This document shows, piece by piece, positions 27,891 to 36,689 of a DNA stretch of 64,000 nucleotides (the stretch's first letter is position 1; each line of letters begins with the position of its first letter). The translations under genes and the position numbers were made by a program. The stretch lies in the NCBI GenBank assembly GCA_017936385.1, contig JAGBFQ010000013.1, forward strand, positions 57,616 to 121,615, written 5' to 3'. The DNA comes from Rikenellaceae bacterium (GTDB taxonomy: Bacteria; Bacteroidota; Bacteroidia; Bacteroidales; Rikenellaceae). The notes beneath the pieces were generated by a model, which was not told the DNA's origin, did no database searches, and saw only the letters and a list, made by a program, of their open reading frames with translations.

Positions 27891-29765
27891 TTACTCCAAC
27901 TCAACGAGCGGAGCGTTTGCGGCAACTACATCGCCCGCAGATACAAAAACTCGTTTAACAACGCCCGCAATATCGGTGTCGATGACGTTCTCCATCTTCA
28001 TGGCCTCGAGTGTAACAATGCTCTGACCTTTCGAAATCTTGTCGCCCGGTTGAACGCGGACCTCAAGAACCGTACCCGGCAGTGGAGCTTCAATAGCGTA
28101 GCCCGTAATCTTAGGTTTACGAGCCTCCTGCTCGGCGCGAGCTTTGGCAGCTCGTTCGGCGGCTTCGGCAGCCTCTCTGGCTTTGCGCTCACCCTCAACA
28201 GCCTGCCATGCGGCGCACTTGGTGCGGGTCAGGTAGTCCTTCGCCACAAGAGGGAACAACTCCAACAACAGAACCTCTTTCTCGTTTTCGGCAAGTTTCA
28301 CACCGCCGCACTCATCCAACGTCGGGTTGGGTTGCATCTGATATTTCGAAGTGTCGTAAGGGGTCATCTCCCTCACACCCGCAATCTGAAGGCGGAACTC
28401 AGGGTCAACCTCAACGGGGGTATTACCGTATTCGCCCTTGACAAGTCCCACAAACTGAACACTCGTATTGGCGTACATCGGCTTGCCATTCTTGAGTGCC
28501 ACGGCGCAGTTAACCGCCTGCGCGCCAACAATCTGACTCGTGGGGGTCACAAGGGGCGGAAGACCTGCCGCCAAGCGCACAACGGGAATAAGTTTCATCG
28601 CCTCGGGCAGAATATCCTCATTCTTCAGAGCCTTGAGTTGCGCAACCATATTGGTATACATTCCGCCCGGAATCTCGGCGTTCTTGACTCTCTCGTCCGG
28701 CGCAGGGAAGTTGAAGTAGGCCTCAATCTTGTGGCATGCGTCAACCAGCGTCGTTTCGTCAACCTCTCGTGCAGCCTTAACCGCACGGTCGAATTCGGCC
28801 TCTATCTCGGCGGGAAGTTTGTCAGTCAGCGGATTGAACGGATTGGGGAACTGCTTGACAGCGTCGTAAGCGTCCAGCTCCTTGCGAATACCCAGCAGCT
28901 CGGCGTTAATCTTCGCCACAGCCTCCATATTAACATCCAACTTAACGCCCAACTTTTGGCAGAAAATGTATATCAACTCCAGCGCGGGGGCTGCGGGGCC
29001 ACCTGCAAAGTTCCAAATATTGGTATCCACAATGTCCACGCCCGCGGCAATAGCCGAAACAACCGACGCCAAACCGTAGCCCGGTGTACAGTGGGTGTGG
29101 AAGTCCACAGGCACCGAAACATTCTCCTTGAAGAGTTTCACCAATTTATACACGCGCTCGGGCGGAATCAGTCCGCTCATATCCTTGATGGTAATCATGT
29201 CGGCACCCAAAGCGGCCATCTGTCGCGCCTTATCGACAAAATAGTCGTCGGTGAACACGGGTTTTGGGTTTTTCTTACCACGCAGACGCTCCAGCAGCGA
29301 CAGCTTGGGATATTTGGGGTCGATGGTATAGCACACTGCGCAGTCGGCAATACCGCCATATTGTTTGACGTACTTGATGGTCGACTTGACGTTATCCACG
29401 TCGTTCAGAGCGTCGAAAATACGCATAATACCCAAGCCCGACTCGATGGCGTTGCGGCAGAAGCCCTCGATAATCTCGTCGGTATAGGGTGCATAGCCGA
29501 ACAGGTTACGACCACGCGACAGAGCGGTAAGTTTCGACACGTCGCCCACGGCTTGGTGGATGGTTTCGAGGCGTGTCCACGGGTTCTCGCCCAAGTAGCG
29601 CATCACCGAGTCGGGCACTGCGCCGCCCCACACCTCCATAGCGTAGAAGCCCGCATCCTTATAGAATGGGAGTACTCTATCGATTTGTTCTTGTCGCATA
29701 CGTGTTGCGAACGATGATTGTTGACCGTCGCGCAGGGTCAAGTCACGAATTTTCAGTGTTTTCAT
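27891..29765 (-). CDS. Biotin-dependent carboxylase/decarboxylase alpha subunit (OadA / PycB type)
   Basis: 624 residues from the ATG at 29765 (MKTLKIRDLTLRDGQQS); the open frame continues about 100 codons upstream but crosses the promoter and another gene's control region. The carboxyltransferase TIM barrel has TLRDGQQS, EVWGGA, and metal ligands in DFHTHCTPGYGLA. A conserved central domain follows, then an Ala/Glu-rich hinge and a C-terminal biotinyl domain with Lys590 in EAMKMENV. It transfers carboxyl between biotin and pyruvate/oxaloacetate. Neighbouring OadB/OadG or biotin carboxylase genes are absent, so the exact complex is unresolved. Confidence 0.9.
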   Translation of the reverse strand: MKTLKIRDLTLRDGQQSSFATRMRQEQIDRVLPFYKDAGFYAMEVWGGAVPDSVMRYLGENPWTRLETIHQAVGDVSKLTALSRGRNLFGYAPYTDEIIEGFCRNAIESGLGIMRIFDALNDVDNVKSTIKYVKQYGGIADCAVCYTIDPKYPKLSLLERLRGKKNPKPVFTDDYFVDKARQMAALGADMITIKDMSGLIPPERVYKLVKLFKENVSVPVDFHTHCTPGYGLASVVSAIAAGVDIVDTNIWNFAGGPAAPALELIYIFCQKLGVKLDVNMEAVAKINAELLGIRKELDAYDAVKQFPNPFNPLTDKLPAEIEAEFDRAVKAAREVDETTLVDACHKIEAYFNFPAPDERVKNAEIPGGMYTNMVAQLKALKNEDILPEAMKLIPVVRLAAGLPPLVTPTSQIVGAQAVNCAVALKNGKPMYANTSVQFVGLVKGEYGNTPVEVDPEFRLQIAGVREMTPYDTSKYQMQPNPTLDECGGVKLAENEKEVLLLELFPLVAKDYLTRTKCAAWQAVEGERKAREAAEAAERAAKARAEQEARKPKITGYAIEAPLPGTVLEVRVQPGDKISKGQSIVTLEAMKMENVIDTDIAGVVKRVFVSAGDVVAANAPLVELE

Positions 29766-29857
29766 ACGAATAAAAACGTTTAGTGTTGTTCCGCGCCTTT
29801 GCGCTCTCCGTTGTTGGTACTGCAAAGGCTGGTATTTGTCCCAAATACTTCGGTACG

Positions 29858-29865
29858 CAAAGATA
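29858..29865 (-). promoter_or_regulatory. Promoter -7 box of carboxylase gene
   Basis: TATCTTTG on the minus strand, 92 bp before the start codon, so the 5' UTR is about 80 nt. Confidence 0.6.
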
Positions 29866-29905
29866 ATTAATTTTTGGTAATTGTGGCTTATTGCTAATTT
29901 TTTTC

Positions 29906-29913
29906 TAATTTTG
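29906..29913 (+). promoter_or_regulatory. Promoter -7 box of BACON lipoprotein gene
   Basis: TAATTTTG on the plus strand with a TTG at 29881-29883, 22 bp upstream. Confidence 0.6.
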
Positions 29914-29952
29914 TGCCACTCCCGAATTGGGGCCTGGATTAACGGATAAAAA

Positions 29953-30384
29953 ATGATAACAATGAAAAGATTTCTACAAGTGATGGTCGTGGCCGTAGTG
30001 GCGGTTGTAACACTGTCGTCGTGCAATTTTGATAACTTTACGGATATACTGGGCGGCCTGACCAGCAAGGGTACCTATTCACTCAACAAAGTCAAAAACA
30101 CAACCCTTACCTACAAACTTCCCAATGGTGTTTCGACCGATGCAATAGAGTTTAGTTGCGACTCGGATTGGACTCTTACCACGGATGCGAGTTGGATTCA
30201 GTTCGATATGGGCTTGACTACGGGTGAGGCTAATAAACTATACCCTCTAATAATATCGTGTAGTTATATATTGTCGGAGGAGGAGCAGGACACGCAATTA
30301 CCTCGCACGGGACATATTTATCTCGATTGCGATGCGTTTGACGAACCGAAACTAATCATTACAGTAACGCAGACAAAAGACTAA
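29953..30384 (+). CDS. Small BACON-type lipoprotein
   Basis: 143 residues (ATG at 29962 is an equally good start). Lipobox VVTLSSC. The rest is a single BACON-like Ig domain: IEFSCDSDWTLTTDASWIQF, a middle strand set and an ending LIITVTQTKD. BACON modules are carbohydrate- or mucin-associated in Bacteroidetes, usually joined to enzymes; here one stands almost alone, which is unusual. It converges with the ABC-F gene. Confidence 0.75.
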   Translation: MITMKRFLQVMVVAVVAVVTLSSCNFDNFTDILGGLTSKGTYSLNKVKNTTLTYKLPNGVSTDAIEFSCDSDWTLTTDASWIQFDMGLTTGEANKLYPLIISCSYILSEEEQDTQLPRTGHIYLDCDAFDEPKLIITVTQTKD

Positions 30385-30429
30385 TACACGTGGGGGGAAC
30401 CGCTTTGACTCTCTGTGTCAAGTGATATG

Positions 30430-30460
30430 AGGCCTATCTGACTTTACGTTGGATAGGCCT
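30430..30460. terminator. Possible terminator between convergent genes
   Basis: AGGCCTATC/GATAGGCCT stem (30430-30438, 30452-30460). It overlaps the ABC-F stop codon and has no good U run, so it is a weak call. Confidence 0.4.
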
Positions 30461-32333
30461 AAATCTTCTCGCTCAACTCCAACCAACGCATCGAAATATC
30501 GTCGATTTTCTCAATTAACGCACCAAGCTCGGTCGAAAGAGCCATCAGACGCTCCGCAGGCAACGTCCCGCTCGACAACTCCGATTCCATCTCGGCACGG
30601 CGAGCTTCCAACCGCGGCAACTCCTGCTCAATGCTCTCCATCTCGCGTTTCTCCTTATAGGTAAGGCGGTCGGCGCGCGGGGCGGTGACACGTTTGGGTG
30701 CGGGGGCAGTTTTTGCTGCCGCCTGTTGTTCGGCTTTGCGCTGTTCGGCATCGCGCAGGGCACGCCACTCCAAAAACTCGCTATATGTACCCGGGAAATC
30801 CTTGATTCGACCCTCCCCCTCGAAGGCCAGCAGATGGTCGGCAACCTTGTCCATAAAGTAGCGGTCGTGCGACACAACCATCACACACCCCGAGAAACGT
30901 TGCAAGTACTCCTCCAACACCTGCAACGTGGCGATGTCGAGGTCGTTGGTCGGCTCGTCCAGAATCAGGAAGTTGGGGTTGCGCATCAGCACCGTGCAGA
31001 GGTACAAACGGCGACGTTCGCCACCGCTCAGACGGCTCACGAAGTTGTGTTGCACGGGCGGCTCAAACAGAAACATCTGCAACATCTGCGAGGCGCTCAA
31101 TCGGCGGCCGTCACCCAAATCAATATGCTCGGCAATGGCTGTTACCACGTCAATGACTTTGGTGTTCTCGTCAAACGCAATGCCTTGTTGCGAGTAGTAG
31201 CCGAAACGTACGGTCGAACCTACATCGATGGTTCCGCTGTCGGGTTGCACCTCACCCAAGAGCATTTTGATGAAGGTACTTTTGCCCGTTCCGTTGTTGC
31301 CCACGATGCCTATTTTGTCGTAACGCTGGAAGGTGTAGGAGAAATCCTGCATCAAGAGCTTGTCGCCGAAGCGTTTGCACAGACCGCGAATCTCAAAAAT
31401 CTTCTTGCCGATGTAACCCGACTTGATATCGATGTTGAGCGTGGCTTGTGTGCGCCTTTGACGAAGTTTCTCCTCCAACTCGTGGAAACTGTCGATGCGG
31501 TATTGCGCCTTGGTGGCACGCGCCTGCGGCTGGCGACGCATCCAATCAAGCTCGCGGCGGTAGCGATTCAGGTCGCTCTCGCGCTCGGCCGCCAAAGCCT
31601 CAGCACGCTCCTGACGTTTCTCGACATAGTAGGCGTAGTTGCCATCCCACGAATATACTCGGCGGTCGGCCAACTCAAGTATGCGGCTGCACACGCGGTC
31701 AAGGAAGTAGCGGTCGTGCGTAACCATCAGCAGAGCCATATTGCTTTGGGCCAAGTAGCGTTCCAGCCACAACGTCACATCCATATCGAGGTGGTTGGTC
31801 GGCTCGTCCAGAATCAGCAGTTGCGGTTCACCCAGCAGGGCATTAGCCAACGCAATACGTTTCAGTTCACCGCCCGAGAGGTTGTCCACCGTGCGGTCGA
31901 ACTCCGTAATGCGCAGTCGGGTGAGAATCTCTTTGGCCCTTGCCTCGTAGTCCCACGCCCCCAGCGCATCCATATCGTTCATCGCCGACTGCATATCCTC
32001 GGCATCGCCCGTTTCGACGGCCTTCTCGTAGCGTGCCACAACCCGCAACAGAGGTGTGTCGCCACGGAAGCATGCCTCGAGAATTGTCGTTCCGGCAGGC
32101 CACGTGGGGGTCTGCACCAGGTAGGCCACGCGGGTATCGCGGCGGAAGGTTATGCTGCCCGAATCGGGAGTGTCACGTCCAGATATGATATCGAGCAGTG
32201 AGGTCTTGCCCGCTCCGTTTCGTCCGATAAGTCCCACTTTTTCACCTTCGCCGACGGACATTGTAAGCCCCTCGAACATATCCCAATCGCCGTATGCTTT
32301 GGCGAGATTTTCAACTTGAAGAATCGTTTCCAT
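30459..32333 (-). CDS. ABC-F family ATPase (Uup-like)
   Basis: 624 residues with two ABC domains and no membrane part. Walker A motifs: GRNGAGKTS (36-44) and a later GNNGTGKST; signatures LSGGELKR and LSGGERRR; Walker B LLILDEPTN and FLILDEPTN. A linker (about 230-290) lies between domains, and a C-terminal coiled coil (last 80 residues) follows, as in Uup-type proteins. ABC-F proteins act on ribosomes. Resistance is possible for some members but nothing here shows it. Confidence 0.93.
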   Translation of the reverse strand: METILQVENLAKAYGDWDMFEGLTMSVGEGEKVGLIGRNGAGKTSLLDIISGRDTPDSGSITFRRDTRVAYLVQTPTWPAGTTILEACFRGDTPLLRVVARYEKAVETGDAEDMQSAMNDMDALGAWDYEARAKEILTRLRITEFDRTVDNLSGGELKRIALANALLGEPQLLILDEPTNHLDMDVTLWLERYLAQSNMALLMVTHDRYFLDRVCSRILELADRRVYSWDGNYAYYVEKRQERAEALAAERESDLNRYRRELDWMRRQPQARATKAQYRIDSFHELEEKLRQRRTQATLNIDIKSGYIGKKIFEIRGLCKRFGDKLLMQDFSYTFQRYDKIGIVGNNGTGKSTFIKMLLGEVQPDSGTIDVGSTVRFGYYSQQGIAFDENTKVIDVVTAIAEHIDLGDGRRLSASQMLQMFLFEPPVQHNFVSRLSGGERRRLYLCTVLMRNPNFLILDEPTNDLDIATLQVLEEYLQRFSGCVMVVSHDRYFMDKVADHLLAFEGEGRIKDFPGTYSEFLEWRALRDAEQRKAEQQAAAKTAPAPKRVTAPRADRLTYKEKREMESIEQELPRLEARRAEMESELSSGTLPAERLMALSTELGALIEKIDDISMRWLELSEKI

Positions 32334-32340
32334 AGTAGTA

Positions 32341-32348
32341 CAAAGGTA
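32341..32348 (-). promoter_or_regulatory. Promoter -7 box of ABC-F gene
   Basis: TACCTTTG on the minus strand, 8 bp from the start codon, giving a nearly leaderless transcript. Confidence 0.55.
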
Positions 32349-32414
32349 GTGAAAAAAGCCGAAAAATTTGGAGAACCACCAATTTATCCATACTTTTACA
32401 CAAATTTACAAAGT

Positions 32415-33776
32415 ATGGCAAAACTCAAACGCGGATACTTCTGCAAAAATTGCGGATACGAAGCACCCAAGTGGATGGGACGCTGCCCCGCTTGTGGCGA
32501 GTGGAACACCATGGCCGAAGAACCTACCGTAGCCAAAACCTCCAAAGCAAGCAGCACGGGTATGCCCGTCTCGCAACCACCCATAAGGGTCGACCAAGTG
32601 GTGCGCCCCGAATTCGAGCGTATAGACATGGGTATTTCGGAGGTTAACCGTGTGCTGGGAGGTGGCCTGGTGCCGGGTTCGTTCATTCTGTTGGGCGGCG
32701 AGCCGGGAATCGGCAAATCAACACTCAGTCTGCAACTCGCTCTGGCTGACAACCGCCTGAAAACCCTCTATGTGTCGGGCGAGGAGTCGGCCTCCCAAAT
32801 CAAAATACGAGCCGACCGCATCGGGGGCGTCAACAAAGAGTGCTACATCTACTCCGACACCTGTCTCGAGAATATAATCGCCCAGATTGAGGCCATAAAT
32901 CCAGGTTTGGTTGTCATTGACTCCATTCAGACCATCTACACCGATACGGTGGAGTCGACGGCGGGCAGCGTGAGCCAAATCCGCGAATGTGCGGGCGTGT
33001 TGCTCAAATATGCAAAGTCGCTCAACGTGCCTATTATTCTGATTGGCCATATTACAAAGGAGGGTTCGATTGCGGGCCCCAAGATTTTGGAACACATGGT
33101 GGACGTGGTATTGCAGTTCGAGGGCGACGACAACAACATCTATCGAATCCTGCGCGGAGCCAAGAACCGCTTTGGAGCTACGTTTGAGATTGGAGTGTTC
33201 GAGATGCGAGCCGAGGGGCTTCGCCAAGTGGACAACCCCTCCGAAATTCTGCTCGGCCACTACGAGGAGCCGTTGAGCGGCGTGGCCGTGGGTGCCGCCG
33301 TGGATGGCATACGACCCTACATGATTGAGACCCAAGCTCTGGTGAGCAATGCCGCATTCGGAACTCCGCAACGCACGGCCACGGGATACGACCATCGCCG
33401 ATTGAGTATGTTGCTGGCAATTCTCGAGAAACGCGTGGGCATGAAACTATCGAGCAAGGATGTGTTTTTGAACTTTGCGGGTGGTTTCCGCGTTGCCGAT
33501 ACGGGACTCGACCTGTCGATTGCTGCCGCCGTGGTATCGTCCTACTTCGACAAGCCGCTGGCCGAGGGGGTATGTTGCGCGGGCGAAATCGGTCTTTCGG
33601 GCGAAGTACGTCCTGCAGCGCGTCTTGAACAACGTATCAGCGAGGCCGAACGGTTGGGTTTTCGCCGAATTGTGGTGTCGGGCTACAACGCCCGCAAGCA
33701 GGCTATCCGCACCAAGAACATCGAGGTGGTATACATCAATCGCGTGGACGAACTTCCGCGTGCCGTATTCCAATAA
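32415..33776 (+). CDS. radA: DNA repair protein RadA/Sms
   Basis: 453 residues from the ATG at 32415, which gives the normal N-terminus MAKLKRGYFCKNCG. Zinc finger CKNC...CPAC at the start, Walker A GEPGIGKST, the RadA-specific KNRFG, and a C-terminal Lon-like domain. It is a RecA-like branch-migration factor for recombination and repair. It is divergent from the ABC-F gene and followed by a strong terminator. Confidence 0.97.
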   Translation: MAKLKRGYFCKNCGYEAPKWMGRCPACGEWNTMAEEPTVAKTSKASSTGMPVSQPPIRVDQVVRPEFERIDMGISEVNRVLGGGLVPGSFILLGGEPGIGKSTLSLQLALADNRLKTLYVSGEESASQIKIRADRIGGVNKECYIYSDTCLENIIAQIEAINPGLVVIDSIQTIYTDTVESTAGSVSQIRECAGVLLKYAKSLNVPIILIGHITKEGSIAGPKILEHMVDVVLQFEGDDNNIYRILRGAKNRFGATFEIGVFEMRAEGLRQVDNPSEILLGHYEEPLSGVAVGAAVDGIRPYMIETQALVSNAAFGTPQRTATGYDHRRLSMLLAILEKRVGMKLSSKDVFLNFAGGFRVADTGLDLSIAAAVVSSYFDKPLAEGVCCAGEIGLSGEVRPAARLEQRISEAERLGFRRIVVSGYNARKQAIRTKNIEVVYINRVDELPRAVFQ

Positions 33777-33833
33777 AAGGCTCATGACCGACCGACTGCA
33801 TAGGGCGGTTCACCGTCCAAAATTTCCTTTTCA

Positions 33834-33865
33834 CCCGACACCCGATGTGGTGTCGGGATTTTTTT
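33834..33865 (+). terminator. Terminator after radA
   Basis: CCCGACACC/GGTGTCGGG stem followed by A and seven T. Confidence 0.9.
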
Positions 33866-33951
33866 ACTAATTTTACTCTCAGAAAAAGCCTCCAACACCA
33901 TTTGGACAAGGCACGAAAATTGAATTACAAACACCAAAAACAGACAAAGCT

Positions 33952-34416
33952 ATGAAAAAGTACTTTTTAATTTTGGCTTGCCTGTCGCTGGCGACGGGCC
34001 TGCAAGCACGCAACAACATCAAGATTCTTCCCGCCAAGGCGCAAACTTTCCTTGCAGAAGTATTCCCAACACACGAAATCCGCTATATCGAGGCCGAGCG
34101 CGACATCGACGACCCGCTGACCTATGAGGTTCACTTCAAGGATGGCTCCGAGGTAGAGTTCGACAAAAACGGTCGATGGTACAAAATCGACTGCGGACGC
34201 ACTCCCGTGCCTCTGAAGGCTGTTCCTCAAGGAATCCAAGACTACATAGCCAAAGTTGCCCCCGAAGGCACGTTCATTACCGAAATCGAGCGCACACGTG
34301 GTGGCTACGAGGTCGAACTCAACAACGGACGCGACTATCGTCTTACCGAAGAGGGCAAATCGTTGTCGGCATACCGCATGATGGGTGGTGGTCCTCGCCC
34401 GGGTGGAGGACGATAG
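33952..34416 (+). CDS. PepSY-like secreted protein
   Basis: 154 residues with a signal peptide (LSLATGLQA cleavage). Two tandem repeats follow, about 25-80 and 85-140, each with a helix then a YEVHFKDGSEVEFDKNGRWYK-type beta segment, as in the Bacteroidetes PepSY-like family (related to beta-lactamase-inhibitor folds). The tail is MMGGGPRPGGGR. Likely periplasmic; function unknown. It converges with groL. Confidence 0.83.
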   Translation: MKKYFLILACLSLATGLQARNNIKILPAKAQTFLAEVFPTHEIRYIEAERDIDDPLTYEVHFKDGSEVEFDKNGRWYKIDCGRTPVPLKAVPQGIQDYIAKVAPEGTFITEIERTRGGYEVELNNGRDYRLTEEGKSLSAYRMMGGGPRPGGGR

Positions 34417-34440
34417 ATAGCCAGACTATGAATTAACAAA

Positions 34441-34475
34441 AACGCCTGTTCGCTGAGTGCGAACAGGCGTTTTTG
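34441..34475. terminator. Bidirectional terminator downstream of groL
   Basis: AACGCCTGTTCGC/GCGAACAGGCGTT stem with T run on the plus side and A run before it, so both transcripts can stop here. Confidence 0.88.
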
Positions 34476-34493
34476 TCATTCGACGGTTGATGA

Positions 34494-36125
34494 TTACATC
34501 ATGCCGTCCATACCCATTGCGGGGTTACCGGGCATTGCAGGTGCGGGCTCTTTCTTCTCGGCCAGCACGCACTCGGTAGTCAAGAACATCGATGCAATCG
34601 AAGCTGCATTCTCCAAAGCTACACGGCTAACCTTGGTCGGGTCGATGATACCGGCCTCAAGCATGTCGCCATACTTGTCGGCGCGAGCGTCGTAACCGAA
34701 CGAGCCTTTGCCCTCGCGTACTTTGTTAACCACTACGCTACCCTCGCCACCGGCATTGGCAACGATTTGGCGCAGAGGCTCCTCGATAGCACGGCGTACG
34801 ATTTGGATACCTGTGTTCTCGTCCTCGTTATCACCTTTGAGGTTCTCCAAAGCGGCGGTTGCACGGATATAAGCAACACCACCACCAGGGATGATACCCT
34901 CCTCAACAGCAGCACGGGTTGCTGCCAGAGCGTCATCAACACGGTCTTTCTTCTCCTTCATCTCAACCTCCGAGGGAGCACCAACGTAGAGAACTGCCAC
35001 GCCACCTGCCAACTTGGCAAGACGCTCTTGGAGTTTCTCGCGGTCGTAGTCCGAAGTAGTGGTCTCGATTTGTTTGCGGATTTGCATGATGCGCGCGTCG
35101 ATAGCGGCCTTGTCACCCAAACCGTTTACAATAGTGGTATTCTCTTTGGCGATGGTAATCTTCTCGGCCGAGCCCAGCATATCAACGGTTGCTTGGTCGA
35201 GTTTCAGACCTTTGTCCTCCGAAACTACGGTACCGCCGGTCAGGATTGCGATATCCTCCAACATCTCTTTGCGACGGTCGCCGAAACCGGGAGCCTTAAC
35301 GGCAGCGATTTTCAGTGCACCACGCATTTTGTTGACTACCAGTGCAGCCAGAGCCTCGCCATCAACATCCTCGGCGATAATCACCAACGAACGACCTTGT
35401 TGAGCGGCGGGTTCGAGGATGCTCATAATCTCCTTCATGCTCGAAATCTTCTTATCGGTAATCAGGATGAGCGGACGCTCCATGACGGCCTCCATCTTCT
35501 CGGCGTCGGTCATAAAGTAAGCCGAGATGTAGCCACGGTCGAATTGCATACCCTCAACCACGTCAACGTAGGTATCGGTACCTTTGGCCTCTTCGACGGT
35601 GATAACGCCCTCTTTGTTGACTTTGCCCATAGCCTCGGCAATCAGTGCGCCGATGGTACGGTCGTTGTTGGCCGAGATGGTTGCCACTTGCTCGATTTTG
35701 TCGATGTTGCCACCCACCTCGCTGCTTTGCTCGCGCAGGTTCTCAACAACAGCGGCAACGGCTTTGTCGATACCGCGTTTGAGGTCCATAGGGTTGGCAC
35801 CTGCAGTAACGTTCTTCAGACCCACGCCGATAATCGATTGAGCCAGCACGGTTGCGGTGGTAGTACCGTCACCTGCATCGTCGTTGGTGCGCGAAGCAAC
35901 CTCTTTAACCATTTGTGCGCCCATGTTGGCGAATTTGTCCTCCAATTCGATTTCTTTGGCCACGCTCACACCGTCCTTGGTGATTACGGGCGAACCGAAT
36001 TTCTTGTCGATAATTACGTTGCGGCCTTTGGGACCGAGGGTAACTTTCACGGCGTTGCTCAGTGCGTCAACACCTTGTTTGAGAAGCTCGCGGGCCTCTA
36101 CATTATATTTAATCTCTTTTGCCAT
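34494..36125 (-). CDS. groL: 60 kDa chaperonin GroEL
   Basis: 543 residues. [18 protein letters not shown] start, [17 protein letters not shown]-site [22 protein letters not shown] and the Gly/Met tail (GMDGMM). The folding chamber works with GroES, encoded 18 bp upstream. One operon of two genes. Confidence 0.99.
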   Translation of the reverse strand: MAKEIKYNVEARELLKQGVDALSNAVKVTLGPKGRNVIIDKKFGSPVITKDGVSVAKEIELEDKFANMGAQMVKEVASRTNDDAGDGTTTATVLAQSIIGVGLKNVTAGANPMDLKRGIDKAVAAVVENLREQSSEVGGNIDKIEQVATISANNDRTIGALIAEAMGKVNKEGVITVEEAKGTDTYVDVVEGMQFDRGYISAYFMTDAEKMEAVMERPLILITDKKISSMKEIMSILEPAAQQGRSLVIIAEDVDGEALAALVVNKMRGALKIAAVKAPGFGDRRKEMLEDIAILTGGTVVSEDKGLKLDQATVDMLGSAEKITIAKENTTIVNGLGDKAAIDARIMQIRKQIETTTSDYDREKLQERLAKLAGGVAVLYVGAPSEVEMKEKKDRVDDALAATRAAVEEGIIPGGGVAYIRATAALENLKGDNEDENTGIQIVRRAIEEPLRQIVANAGGEGSVVVNKVREGKGSFGYDARADKYGDMLEAGIIDPTKVSRVALENAASIASMFLTTECVLAEKKEPAPAMPGNPAMGMDGMM

Positions 36126-36143
36126 AGTTGTGTTGTTGTGCGA

Positions 36144-36413
36144 TTAGATGATAGCCAAAATATCGTTTTGACGCATGATGAGGTAGTCCTTGCCATCGAT
36201 GTTGATTTCGGTGCCCGAGTATTTGCCATAGAGCACTTGGTCACCAACAGCAACCTCCATTTTAACCTCCGAGGTTCCGGGGCCTACGGCCACAACTTTA
36301 CCAGCCAGGGGTTTCTCTTTTGCGGTGTCGGGGATGTACAATCCACCGGCGGTTTTTTCTTCGGCGGGGTTGGGCTCTACCAACACGCGGTCCGAAAGCG
36401 GTTTAACGTTCAT
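36144..36413 (-). CDS. groS: 10 kDa co-chaperonin GroES
   Basis: 89 residues: [31 protein letters not shown] with the mobile loop, then the usual [14 protein letters not shown] end. It caps GroEL. The start is preceded by a 21-bp tandem direct repeat (36436-36477). Confidence 0.98.
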   Translation of the reverse strand: MNVKPLSDRVLVEPNPAEEKTAGGLYIPDTAKEKPLAGKVVAVGPGTSEVKMEVAVGDQVLYGKYSGTEINIDGKDYLIMRQNDILAII

Positions 36414-36435
36414 AGTCTTTTGTTGTTTTATGGTT

Positions 36436-36477
36436 TTAAATACTTTAATTCCTCTTTTAAATACTTAAATTCCTCTT
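36436..36477. repeat. Two tandem 21-bp repeats before groES
   Basis: Units TTTAAATACTTTAATTCCTC(T) and TTTAAATACTTAAATTCCTC(T) at 36436-36456 and 36457-36477 differ at one base. They start 22 bp from the groES ATG, where the promoter or 5' UTR should be. Confidence 0.75.
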
Positions 36478-36689
36478 ACAGGGGGGCCTCTTGTCTATTG
36501 CTTTAGCGGTTTTTGTACCTTACACAATCAATCTGTATGCCAAACGGAATTTTGTGCGGGTTTGTCAGCCTTTGGGTGTGGCGGTCTGCCAATTTGTCAC
36601 CTCCGACTGACACCGCAACACGAAAACGGGCCGCACAACTCTATGTCGTGTCAGCCCCTTTCGTTGCCGTGCAGGCGACGGTTAACAGC
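36478..36689. other. Intergenic region between rny and groES
   Basis: No gene seen. It should hold the groESL promoter. A partial dyad TGCCAATTTGTCA lies at 36587-36599. A weak inverted repeat with CTGACAC / GTGTCAG arms (about 36606-36656) may end rny transcription. Confidence 0.4.

Noticed and set aside
27855..29717. 620-aa plus-strand ORF opposite the biotin carboxylase subunit
   Set aside because: Antisense shadow; the minus strand has TLRDG and EAMKM motifs.
29766..30068. About 100 additional N-terminal codons for the carboxylase gene
   Set aside because: They cross its promoter (29858-29865) and the divergent gene; the start at 29765 matches family N-termini.
30459..32333. Antibiotic resistance gene call for the ABC-F protein
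   Set aside because: It resembles Uup-type housekeeping members with a C-terminal coiled coil; no resistance context is present.
34767..36506. 579-aa plus-strand ORF opposite groESL
   Set aside because: Antisense shadow of groL/groS; composition is a complement artefact.
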